Positions 33,399-42,207 are shown, numbered from the stretch's first letter. The stretch is DNA of 64,000 bases from Elusimicrobiaceae bacterium (GCA_017618215.1 JAFZUQ010000002.1:56559-120558), one strand, 5' to 3'. Notes: generated by a model not told the origin, from the letters alone. Numbers and translations: made by a program.

Positions 33399-34004
33399 AT
33401 GGCAAAATTTATTAAATCTTACGCATTGGAAATTTATACCGTAATATCTATTGCAGCGTTGGTAATTGCAGGAATTATCGGGGATTTATCCGTCTTACAA
33501 AAATTTGTGCTTGTTTATATATTCTTATTTGTCTTGCATGAGTGGGAAGAGATGCACTACCCTGGTGGATTTGCAGATTTAATTGCGAATATGATTGGGG
33601 TAAAAATAAACGAGGATATGAAAAAAGCAAGCCGTATCCCAACAAGCATTTTACTATTAACATTTACTCTTACACCGCTTATCTTGCATAAATACCCGTT
33701 GGCTATCTTACCTCTTACGTTTTTGGGATTATTTGAGGGCATTGTGCATATACTAGCCATAAAACTCTTTAAATGCCCCAAGTTTTATTCACCGGGGTTT
33801 GTGACTGCGGAAATACAGGCTATTGTAAGTATTATTTTGTTTGCTTATCTGATAAAATACCACTTAATATCCTGCATGGATTTTATCGTGGGATTAATCA
33901 TAATGATTGTATGCTTTGTAATTATGCAAAAGACTCTCACCTGTATGATAGGATATAAGTATTCCGACCTGCCAAAGATGGTTAAAAAGCAATGGAATAA
34001 ATAA
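33399..34004 (+). CDS. HXXEE-domain membrane protein
   Basis: A roughly 201-aa integral membrane protein with five or six hydrophobic segments. FVLHEWEEMHYPGG contains the H-x-x-E-E motif that names the family; function unknown. I start at the ATG of MAKFIKSY (33399), which follows CACGGAG and a TATAAT; an upstream extension would read through repeat copy D. It converges on the NAD(P)-binding gene at 34055, with a shared bidirectional terminator between. Confidence 0.82.
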   Translation: MAKFIKSYALEIYTVISIAALVIAGIIGDLSVLQKFVLVYIFLFVLHEWEEMHYPGGFADLIANMIGVKINEDMKKASRIPTSILLLTFTLTPLILHKYPLAILPLTFLGLFEGIVHILAIKLFKCPKFYSPGFVTAEIQAIVSIILFAYLIKYHLISCMDFIVGLIIMIVCFVIMQKTLTCMIGYKYSDLPKMVKKQWNK

Positions 34005-34042
34005 AAAACGCCCTCGCGGTTAAGCAAGAGCGGTTATAATAA
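34004..34042. terminator. Bidirectional terminator, CGCCCTCGC/GCAAGAGCGG type
   Basis: AAAACGCCCTCGCGGTTAA pairs with GCAAGAGCGGTTATAA imperfectly, flanked by A and T tracts. It separates convergent genes. Its loop GTTAAG is shared with the copies at 35129 and 38212. Confidence 0.7.
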
Positions 34043-34054
34043 AACAACTTTTGT

Positions 34055-34684
34055 TTATTTCCCTAAGGTGCTGATACGCTGTTGGATATGATTGCCTTTT
34101 TCGGCTTCATCTATCATGGCAATTGCATAGTCGGCATAACTGATAATGCTTTCGCCCTTGGCATTAACGGTAAATTCTTCCCCGGCCAAGATATATTCCC
34201 CTGTGCGAGGGCCGTCCGCCCTAAAATCTCCGGCTGGGCTGACATAAGTCCACTTTACATCTTTGCGGCTTCTGATTTCATCCAAAGATTTACCTTGTTT
34301 TTGGGCCAAAGGTTTAAACATTTCCGGAAAGTCCGGTGCATCCATTACTTGCTTTGTATGTTCTTTATTTATGTATAAACTACCTGCACCGCCGACGACT
34401 AACAAACGGATATTTGTACCGCTTAAAATATCGCATAAATGTTTTAATGATTCGCTATGTAAATGCAAAGTTTCCGGCGCCCAAGTACCGAAAGCATCTA
34501 TAATTACGTCAAAACCGAATAAATCTTCTTTAGTTAAATCAAACAAATCTTTGCTGATAGTATGAGGTGCTGAAGTTTTATTTTCCCCACGCACTACTGC
34601 GGTTACATCCATACCGCGTTTAACTGCTTCTTCTACAATAAGTTTCCCTGCTTTGCCATTGGCGCATATTACTGCTATTTTCAT
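34055..34684 (-). CDS. NAD(P)-binding atypical SDR (NmrA-like)
   Basis: A 209-aa Rossmann-fold protein. MKIAVICANGKAGKLIVEEA is a G-x-x-G-x-x-x NAD(P)-binding start of atypical short-chain dehydrogenases. DVIIDAFG and LLVVGGAGSLY follow, and the catalytic Tyr-Lys pair is not evident. Related proteins are quinone or flavin reductases or redox sensors. It is divergent from an HxlR regulator with a direct-repeat operator between, the usual layout for a regulator and its target. AGGAGG precedes the ATG. Confidence 0.83.
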   Translation of the reverse strand: MKIAVICANGKAGKLIVEEAVKRGMDVTAVVRGENKTSAPHTISKDLFDLTKEDLFGFDVIIDAFGTWAPETLHLHSESLKHLCDILSGTNIRLLVVGGAGSLYINKEHTKQVMDAPDFPEMFKPLAQKQGKSLDEIRSRKDVKWTYVSPAGDFRADGPRTGEYILAGEEFTVNAKGESIISYADYAIAMIDEAEKGNHIQQRISTLGK

Positions 34685-34740
34685 AACTTCCTCCTAAATT
34701 GGAATAATTTATTAAAACAAATTTGGTTTATTTTGTAAAG

Positions 34741-34769
34741 TAGGCACTATTTTGTAATATAGGTACTTT
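34741..34769. promoter_or_regulatory. Direct-repeat operator between SDR and HxlR genes
   Basis: TAGGCACTAT (34741-34750) and TAGGTACTTT (34760-34769) are direct repeats 19 bp apart in the divergent promoter region. They are the probable binding site for the HxlR protein at 34807. Confidence 0.5.
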
Positions 34770-34806
34770 TTAGAAACTATTTGGCAAAAAAATATATAAT
34801 ATTTGT

Positions 34807-35130
34807 ATGATTACAAAAAAGAATATGTCCCCTTGCCCTGTCGGGCTATTACTTCAAGTTATAGGCAATAAATGGAAAGTGCTGATTATTCGCGATTTGC
34901 TTACAGGCACAAAACGCTTTGGTATGCTTAAAAAGAGCGTGGGGTGTTCCCAAAAAGTGCTTACGGATAATTTGCGTATGCTTGAAGAAGATAAAATTGT
35001 TCTGCGCACCGTTTACGCAGAAATTCCGCCAAGAGTTGAATATCAATTAACAAAAACCGGCAAATCTTTAAAACCTGTATTAGATGCGATGGCTTCTTGG
35101 GGCGAAAAATACAGAAAACAATTAAAATAA
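34807..35130 (+). CDS. HxlR-family transcriptional regulator
   Basis: A 107-aa winged-helix regulator. CPVGLLLQVIGNKWKVLIIRDL is the family start, with a Cys early in the protein that in YodB/HypR-type members senses quinones or disulfide stress. RFGMLKKSVGCSQKVLTDNLRMLEED is the recognition helix region. It probably controls the divergent reductase at 34055 in response to electrophiles; the sensing role is inferred. Confidence 0.9.
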   Translation: MITKKNMSPCPVGLLLQVIGNKWKVLIIRDLLTGTKRFGMLKKSVGCSQKVLTDNLRMLEEDKIVLRTVYAEIPPRVEYQLTKTGKSLKPVLDAMASWGEKYRKQLK

Positions 35131-35165
35131 AAAACCGCCCTCGCAGTTAAGCAAGAGCGGTTTAT
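35129..35165. terminator. Bidirectional terminator AAACCGCCCTCGC/GCAAGAGCGGTTT
   Basis: AAACCGCCCT and AGAGCGGTTT pair around CGCAGTTAAGCA, with A and T tracts on either side. It lies between the convergent HxlR and DUF362 genes. Confidence 0.78.
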
Positions 35166-35179
35166 ATGTGTTTGTAATA

Positions 35180-36142
35180 TTATTTTTTATCAATATCAAC
35201 TAAGGTATATTCGCCTGTTCCCATACCGAGTTCTTTCATATATGAAAGCTGGCGTAAACCTTCGCGGGATTCTATGCGTTCTTGCAAGTCATGTAATTCC
35301 GCTTCCGGTAAAGCATATACTTGGTCTAAAGAGGCTTGGTCTACCGCTACAATATTTGTGGATGCCAAAATACCGATATCATGTGCTTTGGGTTCTGCAG
35401 CTGAAGTTCCGGCGCAGTCGCAATCTACCGACATACGGCGCAAAACATTGATATATACAATCTTATCTCCGAAGTGGTCCACCGTTGCTTTGGCTGATTC
35501 TGCCATGCGTTCTTGGAAGATTCCCCCTGTATAACCCCATTGTTCATCTCCTTTTTGATGTATCATTTTTTTGCCGATTTTACCGTCTGCTATACCGATA
35601 GCAATGTTTTTCATACTACCGCCGTAACCGCCCATTGTGTGACCTTTAAAATGTGTAAGAACCACAAGCGAATCATAATTAAGAATATGACCGCCCATAG
35701 ACATTTCTTTAAAGTGTTTGCCGCCTTTTACAGGTAACATAACAGTGCCTTCTTCATCTAAAATATCAACTTCGGTAAAAGTCCAGCCGTTTATTTTTAA
35801 AGTTTCTCTGTGACCTTTTGTGGTTTGGCGCGGAGAATCATAAAAAACATTTGTTTCTACAAGACGGCTGTTAGGGATATGTTCCCACAATGCTTTAACC
35901 ATAGGTACTGGTAAAATGTTTGGGCCGTGCGGTTCACCTGTATGAAATTTAATGGCTACTTTACCGTCAATGTTTTTAGAAATTTTATCATAGATTTTGA
36001 CAAGACCTTCGGGGCTGATATCTTTAGTAAAATAAACGATAGGTTTATCTTTTGACGGGGTTTGTACTTCCGTCTTCTTTGCAACAGTTTGGCAAGCGGT
36101 TAATATCATTGCCACTAACAACACACTTAGTAATTTTTTCAT
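35180..36142 (-). CDS. DUF362-domain lipoprotein
   Basis: A 320-aa protein with a lipoprotein signal (AMILTAC). The mature part is a DUF362 domain: VAIKFHTGEPHGPN, FKGHTMGGYGGSMKNIAIGIADG and a C-terminal CDCAG with Cys that could bind metal. Relatives often carry ferredoxin domains; none is present here. Function unknown, perhaps redox. The shared leader block at 36151 and a GGAG site precede it. It ends just inside the bidirectional terminator region. Confidence 0.82.
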   Translation of the reverse strand: MKKLLSVLLVAMILTACQTVAKKTEVQTPSKDKPIVYFTKDISPEGLVKIYDKISKNIDGKVAIKFHTGEPHGPNILPVPMVKALWEHIPNSRLVETNVFYDSPRQTTKGHRETLKINGWTFTEVDILDEEGTVMLPVKGGKHFKEMSMGGHILNYDSLVVLTHFKGHTMGGYGGSMKNIAIGIADGKIGKKMIHQKGDEQWGYTGGIFQERMAESAKATVDHFGDKIVYINVLRRMSVDCDCAGTSAAEPKAHDIGILASTNIVAVDQASLDQVYALPEAELHDLQERIESREGLRQLSYMKELGMGTGEYTLVDIDKK

Positions 36143-36150
36143 AAGTTCTC

Positions 36151-36184
36151 CTATTTTTAAATAACTCTTGATATTATTTTATAT
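36151..36184 (-). promoter_or_regulatory. Shared promoter/leader block, copy 2
   Basis: The minus-strand block TAAAATAATATCAAGAG plus TTATTTA matches 32686-32719 except for one base, then continues into AAAAATAGGAG before the ATG. Confidence 0.5.
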
Positions 36185-36185
36185 T

Positions 36186-37535
36186 TTATTTTGTCTTTTT
36201 CTTTTCTATTCCTTTTTTTAATTTTGCCGCATATTTTCTAAGTTCTGACTTTAATTCTTCATTTTTTATTTTTGATTGTTCATTTTCTACAAAATCTTTA
36301 TAAGTTCCTTCTTTGAAAAGAACAATTTCCGGTTGATTTGCATGCAGGTTACCAAAATACAAATTATAATATGTCAAGTCCGACGGTTCTTTTTGATTTT
36401 TTATAATTTCCTCATAAGCACCGTCTTCGGGGGAAATAACTTGCAATTCCTTTGTTTCAGGTATAAATTTTAAATAACTCCCTAAAGGAACATTTGTAAT
36501 ATCATAACCATAATCAGTAGTATCCCCATAAATATTTAGATATTCATTACAACCGCAAATATTGCTTCTTACCACATGTTTTTGGGGTAAAGTTTTTTGT
36601 GCCTTAATATGCCGAGCACTACCTGTTCCATCAAAAACATAATTAAAGAGCAATCTATCTGGTTTATAACCCGAAATTATATTACGCAGTTCTTGTTCTT
36701 CTAATTTAACATCTGTTAGATAATCAAGACGGGGAAGAGTTATTGGGATAGAACCATAAACAACACTATAATATTTTCTGCAATTAATAGGCCCGAATTT
36801 CAAATTAGGACCTTTATATTCTTTTAAATTTGATTTCTTCTCAAAAAGACATAAAGTGTCTTCTATTTTCTCTTTAAAGTATTCATTCCCGTCTTCGCTT
36901 GTTTCAACAAAACGTTTGTTATCTATCTCTTTTAATCTTTCATTTCTTTTTTTGAATTTTTTTGTTTGTCCCTTCATAATTTCTTTATATGATGCTTCCG
37001 TAGGTGGTAATATTTGAAATTCCTCAGTTTCAGGTATATATTTTAAGTAACTGCCTGGGGGGACATCAGTGACATCATAAGCAACCGATGTGTGCTCTTT
37101 GAAATTATATTGCCCATTCTCAATCATAGGGCGGTTGTTAAGAATAATATATTCCTTGCAATTATATGCTAAGCCCGGTTTCATTCTAAGGCCGGAAATA
37201 GGTCTGTTATATTTATCAAAATAATTACCGAAGACATGCAAATAAGTATCAACATAATATGTGTTTTTTGTAGAAAAGTCTACGCCTCTCATTAAATGTG
37301 GAGTAACCTTTTCCATCTTGAGGTTAGGCCCTTTGTATTCTTTAGAGAGATCTGCTTTTCTCTTTAATACGCACTGTATATCTTTTTTACTTTGCTCTTT
37401 CGCTAATTGTAATTCTTTATTATGCCGTGCCATTTCTTCGCGGGTGGGCATACGTGCTATATCAGCTCTAACAAGGCATGGTACAAAAATTACAAAAACA
37501 AACAACAAGACAAAATTTATATGTAATTTTTTCAT
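36186..37535 (-). CDS. Exported protein with an internal duplication
   Basis: A 449-aa protein with a signal peptide (FVLLFVFVIFVPCLVRA). It has two copies of one unit. EYKGPNLKMEKV...DVTDVPPGSYLKYIPETEEFQ...APTYKEIM-type ending (about 47-195) recurs as EYKGPNLKFGPI...DITNVPLGSYLKFIPETKELQ...AYEEII (about 240-390). Each unit has a Cys pair region and a beta-rich look. The C-terminus is a Lys-rich helix. I recognise no family. It stands alone, upstream of a flavoprotein gene. Confidence 0.7.
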   Translation of the reverse strand: MKKLHINFVLLFVFVIFVPCLVRADIARMPTREEMARHNKELQLAKEQSKKDIQCVLKRKADLSKEYKGPNLKMEKVTPHLMRGVDFSTKNTYYVDTYLHVFGNYFDKYNRPISGLRMKPGLAYNCKEYIILNNRPMIENGQYNFKEHTSVAYDVTDVPPGSYLKYIPETEEFQILPPTEASYKEIMKGQTKKFKKRNERLKEIDNKRFVETSEDGNEYFKEKIEDTLCLFEKKSNLKEYKGPNLKFGPINCRKYYSVVYGSIPITLPRLDYLTDVKLEEQELRNIISGYKPDRLLFNYVFDGTGSARHIKAQKTLPQKHVVRSNICGCNEYLNIYGDTTDYGYDITNVPLGSYLKFIPETKELQVISPEDGAYEEIIKNQKEPSDLTYYNLYFGNLHANQPEIVLFKEGTYKDFVENEQSKIKNEELKSELRKYAAKLKKGIEKKKTK

Positions 37536-37621
37536 AAAAACTCCAATTATAAAAATATATTCTATTTTTATTTTACTATATTATGAGATAGAAAATTCAT
37601 CACACTTTATGCAAAGGGTTG

Positions 37622-38188
37622 TTAGGAAATTAGAGTACCAATATGGCATTTTGCGTCTTGCAATATTTGTTCCACATTTGCATTTTCAATATCTAAATTT
37701 TCGGCCTTTATACAATATATTTCCGGTATGCCATAAAACTTTTGTGCAAGTTCTTTTATATAGCCGAAGCCAAAGGCATCATTAATGATAGGCCCGCCGG
37801 CAGTCGTCACGTAATAAAGTTTTTTTGCTTTACAAAGGCCGCGGGGGTTGCCGTCTTTATTATAGGTAAATGTTATGCCGACAACATTAATGTTTTCAAT
37901 ATAAATTTTCAATAATGAGGGAAATGATAAATCCCAAAACGGGGCTGCAATTACGATAATATCTGCCGCTGTAAATTCTTTAGCCAAATCAAATATAGGA
38001 TGATTAAAATTTCTCTTATCAGCCAATGCTGTCCGGCGTTCAAGCATTTCTTCACTTAACGGCAAAATGGTTGTTTTTGTAAGATTTCGCTCCTGTACAT
38101 TACCGTTTAATTTAGTCAAAAGATAATCCGCAAGTTTTTTAGTACGGGAATCTTTACGCGGACAAGCATTAATAAATAAAATATTCAT
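37622..38188 (-). CDS. FMN-dependent NAD(P)H oxidoreductase (flavodoxin-like)
   Basis: A 188-aa flavodoxin-fold enzyme. NACPRKDSRTKKLADYLL binds the FMN phosphate and APFWDLSFPSLLKIYIENI, then TTAGGPI, line the flavin, as in AzoR/NQO-type quinone or azo reductases. It probably reduces quinones or xenobiotics in the cytoplasm. It is one of three flavodoxin-fold enzymes in the window (with 47768 and 48861). A repeat-family terminator lies just upstream. Confidence 0.85.
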   Translation of the reverse strand: MNILFINACPRKDSRTKKLADYLLTKLNGNVQERNLTKTTILPLSEEMLERRTALADKRNFNHPIFDLAKEFTAADIIVIAAPFWDLSFPSLLKIYIENINVVGITFTYNKDGNPRGLCKAKKLYYVTTAGGPIINDAFGFGYIKELAQKFYGIPEIYCIKAENLDIENANVEQILQDAKCHIGTLIS

Positions 38189-38211
38189 AAGTTTATTATA
38201 GCAGATTATAA

Positions 38212-38247
38212 CAAAAAACGCCCTCGCAGTTAAGTAAAGGCGGTTAT
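38212..38247. terminator. Bidirectional terminator, CGCCCTCGCAGTTAAG family
   Basis: AACGCCCTCGCAGTTAAGTAAAGGCGGTT: arms CGCC/GGCG and flanks pair; loop GTTAAG is as in 34004 and 35129. It ends the flavin reductase-like gene at 38268. Confidence 0.65.
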
Positions 38248-38267
38248 GAGAAATGTATTACTATTTT

Positions 38268-38819
38268 CTAAAATCTTTCCGCGCCCTTAGGTAAGCGGCT
38301 GAGCATTTCTTTCCTAAAATTATAAAACTCTCCGTCGGCGAAGAAAGTTCCATCCCCATTGGCGTGAATCATGCGGCGCTCTTTTTTACGAGGGTTTTCC
38401 CATAACTGAACACCGTCTAAAATAAGTATTCCGTGTTCTTCAACATAATCTATAAGTTTACATTCTATGGCGGCAAGGCAGTTTGCAATTATCGGCGCTT
38501 TTATTTTTGCCGGTGATTCTTTTTTAAGACGAAAATGTTTAAACTTATCGCATTCGGACGCGTGCACAGTACCGATACCGACAACTTTATCTATCATATC
38601 CACAGCAGGCACACATAAACAACATTGTTTTGTGCGAAGTATAGTTTCAAAGGACTCATTCCAACTGCCTGTGCAAATTGCAATACGCGGCGTAAAATCT
38701 AAGACCATCTGCCAAGAAATCGTCATCACATTATCTTTTTTACCGTTGCCGGTGGTAACAAACAAAACAGCACCGGATTCCAAATAAGTGAAAGCTCTTT
38801 TAATATCTCCTTTTTTCAC
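38268..38819 (-). CDS. Flavin reductase-like FMN-binding protein
   Basis: About 183 aa. GAVLFVTTGNGKKDNVMTISWQM and SFETILRTKQCCLCVPA are typical of the flavin-reductase-like split-barrel family, which binds FMN and supplies reduced flavin or acts on small redox partners. I start at the GTG (38819), since GGAGG lies five bases before it; the upstream ATG at 38831 would overlap this ribosome site. Partner oxygenase not seen nearby. Confidence 0.82.
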   Translation of the reverse strand: MKKGDIKRAFTYLESGAVLFVTTGNGKKDNVMTISWQMVLDFTPRIAICTGSWNESFETILRTKQCCLCVPAVDMIDKVVGIGTVHASECDKFKHFRLKKESPAKIKAPIIANCLAAIECKLIDYVEEHGILILDGVQLWENPRKKERRMIHANGDGTFFADGEFYNFRKEMLSRLPKGAERF

Positions 38820-38885
38820 ACTAGCCTCCATAATATTCAACTATATACAGGTATTTTACAATATTATCTTATTTTTAGCGTAAAT

Positions 38886-38916
38886 AAAAACTCCCCGAGG
38901 AATACCGAGGAGTCTT
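38886..38916. terminator. Terminator of the aquaporin gene
   Basis: ACTCC...GGAGT with an inner CG/CG pair around an AGGAATA loop, and T5 on the minus strand. Imperfect but well placed after the aquaporin stop. Confidence 0.6.
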
Positions 38917-38935
38917 ATTTGATAAAACAAAATGT

Positions 38936-39613
38936 TTATTTTGCTTTGTTTAATCCTTTCCAGATTAATGCCGCGAGTGCAGCACCAATAAATGGGCCAA
39001 CTATAAATACCCACAATTGGGACAAAGCTTGACCGCCTAATACCAAAGCAGGACCAAAACTGCGTGCCGGGTTAACAGAAGTACCGGTCAAAGGAATACC
39101 CATAATGTGAACAAAAACCAATGTTAAACCGATAACCAAACCGGCAATGGAAGCGGTTCTTTCAGAAGAGGTTACACCTAAAATGGTAAGCACAAAGATA
39201 CAAGTTAAAATAGCTTCCACAATTAATGCACCGCATGCAGTTAAACCAACGGATGAGGCAGTACCATATCCATTAGCACCTAAACCAGTTACGTCAATAC
39301 CACCTAAATTGGTCATATTGATAATAGCAGTTAATGTAAGAGCAGCCAATAAAGCACCCACACATTGTGCAAAAACATAGCCACAAAAATCTTTGGCAGT
39401 CATTTTTCCGCTCATCCATACCCCCAGTGAAACAGCCGGGTTGATATGGCAACCGGAAATATTACCTATAGCATAAGCCATCGCTACGATAGATAAACCA
39501 AACGCAAAGGCAATACCTAAGGTGCCAAGCGCTTCGCCCGCAATAGCCGCAGAACCGCAGCCAAAGAGGGTCAGAACAAATGTGCCTAATAATTCGGCAG
39601 TATATTTTTTCAT
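38936..39613 (-). CDS. aqpZ: Aquaporin (MIP family), AqpZ-like
   Basis: About 225 aa with six membrane spans and two half-helices. Both NPA motifs are present: HINPAVSLGVW and VNPARSFGPAL; the second keeps the conserved Arg, and the selectivity filter looks water-type. I start at MKKYTAELLG (39613) because TAGGAGAATAT precedes it; an upstream in-frame start reads through promoter DNA. It probably moves water (and small solutes) across the inner membrane. Divergent from cysK. Confidence 0.92.
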   Translation of the reverse strand: MKKYTAELLGTFVLTLFGCGSAAIAGEALGTLGIAFAFGLSIVAMAYAIGNISGCHINPAVSLGVWMSGKMTAKDFCGYVFAQCVGALLAALTLTAIINMTNLGGIDVTGLGANGYGTASSVGLTACGALIVEAILTCIFVLTILGVTSSERTASIAGLVIGLTLVFVHIMGIPLTGTSVNPARSFGPALVLGGQALSQLWVFIVGPFIGAALAALIWKGLNKAK

Positions 39614-39797
39614 ATATTCTCCTAATGCTTGCGCGCTATGTAAGCTACGCAATAGATTGCTACATTTATATTGTAGCAATTTTAATAAGTGTATGGTTTA
39701 TGGCAAATCAATTAAGCAACTGTAAACCACGATTTTGTAAGTTCATAAATTTTATATAATATGCATATTGAGGACATTTTATTTAAAAGGAAATATT

Positions 39798-40727
39798 ATG
39801 AAAATCGTAAAACAGATTACTGAGTTAATCGGCAGAACACCAATTTTACAATTAACTAATTACATGATGGTTAATAATTTACAAGCTACAATTTATGCAA
39901 AACTTGAATATTTTAATCCGGCCGGAAGTGTGAAGGACCGCGTGGCAAATGCTATGATTCAAGACGCGGAATCAAAAGGCCTTTTGAAAAAAGGTAGCGT
40001 TATTATTGAGCCAACCAGCGGAAATACCGGTATTGGTCTTGCGGCAATAGCCGCTGCACGCGGATACGAAATCATACTCACTATGCCGGAAACTATGAGT
40101 ATAGAACGGCGTAAACTGCTCGCAGCGTATGGTGCTAAATTGGTTTTAACTGATGGTTCAAAAGGTATGAAAGGCGCTATTGAAAAAGCGCAGGAGTTAG
40201 CTGTAGAAATACCAAACAGTTTTATTCCGGGTCAATTCACTAATCCTGCAAATCCTGTTATACATAAAGAAACTACCGGCCCGGAAATTTGGGCTGACAG
40301 TGAAGGAAAAATTGATATTTTTGTGGCAGGTGTAGGAACGGGCGGTACAATTTCGGGGGTAGGTGAATTCTTAAAAAGCAAAAATCCTTCAATAAAAATT
40401 GTTGCGGTTGAGCCGGAAACTTCCCCAGTTTTATCTAAAGGTACAGCAGGGACCCATAAAATTCAAGGTATAGGCGCGGGTTTTTTGCCTCAAACACTAA
40501 ACACAAAAATTTATGATGAAATTATAACTGTTAAAGATGAAGATGCTTTTGATACAACACGTGCTTTAGCTTGCAAGGAAGGACTATTAGTGGGCATATC
40601 GTCTGGCGCGGCAGCTTGGGCGGCAACACAACTCGCTAAAAGAGGCGAAAATAAGGGCAAAAATATTGTTGTGCTTTTCCCTGACGGGGGCGAGAGATAT
40701 TTATCAACCCCAATATTTACTAAATAA
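39798..40727 (+). CDS. cysK: Cysteine synthase (O-acetylserine sulfhydrylase)
   Basis: A 309-aa PLP enzyme converting O-acetylserine and sulfide to cysteine. The PLP lysine is in AGSVKDRVA, the substrate loop is [11 protein letters not shown], and the phosphate loop [10 protein letters not shown] follows. The ATG at 39798 follows AAAGGAAA and is preferred over upstream starts; TATAAT lies at 39755. It converges with the serine acetyltransferase gene 11 bp away, so the two steps of cysteine synthesis are adjacent but on opposite strands. Confidence 0.95.
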   Translation: MKIVKQITELIGRTPILQLTNYMMVNNLQATIYAKLEYFNPAGSVKDRVANAMIQDAESKGLLKKGSVIIEPTSGNTGIGLAAIAAARGYEIILTMPETMSIERRKLLAAYGAKLVLTDGSKGMKGAIEKAQELAVEIPNSFIPGQFTNPANPVIHKETTGPEIWADSEGKIDIFVAGVGTGGTISGVGEFLKSKNPSIKIVAVEPETSPVLSKGTAGTHKIQGIGAGFLPQTLNTKIYDEIITVKDEDAFDTTRALACKEGLLVGISSGAAAWAATQLAKRGENKGKNIVVLFPDGGERYLSTPIFTK

Positions 40728-40738
40728 TTAGCAAATAT

Positions 40739-41560
40739 TTAATCTATTTTAGCGTTTGCGGGGACATCTTTAGTTATCCACTTATTTGCACCTATTATTG
40801 CCCCTTCGCCGATTGTAACAGGGCCTAAAATAGTCGTTTCCGCGTAAATAATGACATTATTCCCAATATTAGGATGGCGTTTGATGCCTTTAATCGGATG
40901 ACCGTCTTTATCCAACGGAAAACTTTTTGCCCCTAATGTAACACCTTGATATAATTTTACATGTTCGCCTATAACGCTTGTTTCACCTATAACAACACCT
41001 GTACCATGGTCAATAAAAAATGCAGGGCCAATTTCAGCACCCGGATGAATATCAATACCTGTTGCCTGATGAGCAAGCTCAGTCATCATACGCGGAAGAA
41101 TGCGTACACCTTGTTGATACAAAATATGTGCCATCCGCTGATATGTAACAGCCATTATACCAGGATAACATAAAAGTGTTTCCATTTCATCTATGGCAGC
41201 CGGATCCCCCTCATAGGCAGCGCGAATATCCGTAAATAAAACCTGTTGAATTTCCGGCAAAGAATATAAAAAATGCTCACATATTTCAGCTGCTTGCTTT
41301 TTACAAAATGATTCTTTTTGTTCCGGATGCGCAAGCCGCAAAGCTTTAAAAATCTGCTTTCCTAAAAGCAAAGAATAATGCTTTAATAGTTCCTTTTGTC
41401 CGGTAGTTTTGCTTTGCAGGCGTTGCCCCAGCAAATTCCAAAAACCGGTAGTCATTTCTTGCACATCTGCACCGGAAAGCATATAAGTATTCTTCATCGG
41501 GAATTTTTCTTTAAAAGCATGATATAACTGATCCATTACTGCGGAATATTTTAATGCCAT
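40739..41560 (-). CDS. cysE: Serine O-acetyltransferase
   Basis: A 273-aa enzyme making O-acetylserine from serine and acetyl-CoA. The helical N-terminal half (AYEGDPAAIDEMETLL, AVTYQRMAHILY) and the left-handed beta-helix with FIDHGTGVVIGETSVIG (catalytic His-Asp region) and GVTLGAKSF are standard. The C-terminus ends shortly after the hexapeptide repeats (DVPANAKID) and is short, which may weaken complex formation with CysK. AGGAG lies six bases before the ATG. Confidence 0.93.
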   Translation of the reverse strand: MALKYSAVMDQLYHAFKEKFPMKNTYMLSGADVQEMTTGFWNLLGQRLQSKTTGQKELLKHYSLLLGKQIFKALRLAHPEQKESFCKKQAAEICEHFLYSLPEIQQVLFTDIRAAYEGDPAAIDEMETLLCYPGIMAVTYQRMAHILYQQGVRILPRMMTELAHQATGIDIHPGAEIGPAFFIDHGTGVVIGETSVIGEHVKLYQGVTLGAKSFPLDKDGHPIKGIKRHPNIGNNVIIYAETTILGPVTIGEGAIIGANKWITKDVPANAKID

Positions 41561-41660
41561 TTTTTCTCCTACCTTTAGCCGAAATTGTCATATATATTAT
41601 ATTATTTTTAGACTTAAATTTACGGATTATGATAATATAAATCATTTCGTCATATATAAA

Positions 41661-41692
41661 AAACTCCCCAAAGTAAATTTGGGGAGTTTTCA
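41661..41692. terminator. Perfect terminator AAACTCCCCAAA/TTTGGGGAGTTT
   Basis: A 12-bp stem around a short GTAAA-type loop with A and T tracts on both sides. It lies just after the stop of the Lys/Ala-rich protein gene (41707) on the minus strand. Confidence 0.85.
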
Positions 41693-41706
41693 ATAAAGAA
41701 GATGAT

Positions 41707-42207
41707 TTATTTAGCTAAATTTTGCCAAGCTTGTTTTTCCGCTTTAATTGCTTTTTTAGCATCTTTAGCGGTGTTTTTTACTTCATTTTTTTTGGTTTTT
41801 ACGTCTTTCTTTACTTGATCCTTTTTAGCTTTGGCTTCATCTTTTTTGGCCTGGGCGTCTTTTTTAGCTTGTTCTTTTTTAGCCTTAGCCTCTTTCTTAG
41901 CCTGTTCTTTCTTTGCTTTTAATTCAGCTTGTTTGGCTTTAGCATCTTTCTTAGCTTGTTCTTTTTTAGCTTTTGCCGCTTCTTTTTGTTCTTTAGTTTT
42001 TTTAGCTAAAGCTTCTTTATTTGCTTTAGCTGCATTAGCGGCTTTTTGTTTATCTGCTTTTACATTTTTTTGTGCATTATCTGCTTTAGATAAAACACAA
42101 TTGTTGAGGCATGTCAAATCGCCCACATTGCAAGTGCAACCTTCTTCAGCGTGAAGCAAGGCCGGAACTAATCCTAGTGCGAAAACTAATACTATAATTT
42201 TTTTCAT
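41707..42207 (-). CDS. Exported Lys/Ala-rich coiled-coil protein
   Basis: A 166-aa protein with a signal peptide (LVFALGLVPALLHA), then a short head with four Cys (CTCNVGDLTCLNNC) and a roughly 120-residue stretch of tandem KAKKEQAKKD-type heptads that should form one long basic helix. It resembles histone-like or periplasmic spacer proteins by composition only. It may bind acidic polymers or the cell wall. The DNA repeats make it prone to length change. No family recognised. Confidence 0.75.
   Translation of the reverse strand: MKKIIVLVFALGLVPALLHAEEGCTCNVGDLTCLNNCVLSKADNAQKNVKADKQKAANAAKANKEALAKKTKEQKEAAKAKKEQAKKDAKAKQAELKAKKEQAKKEAKAKKEQAKKDAQAKKDEAKAKKDQVKKDVKTKKNEVKNTAKDAKKAIKAEKQAWQNLAK

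Noticed and set aside
37261..37785. 174-aa + strand frame between 37.3 and 37.8 kb
   Set aside because: It is antisense to the ends of two well-supported minus-strand genes and looks like their shadow.
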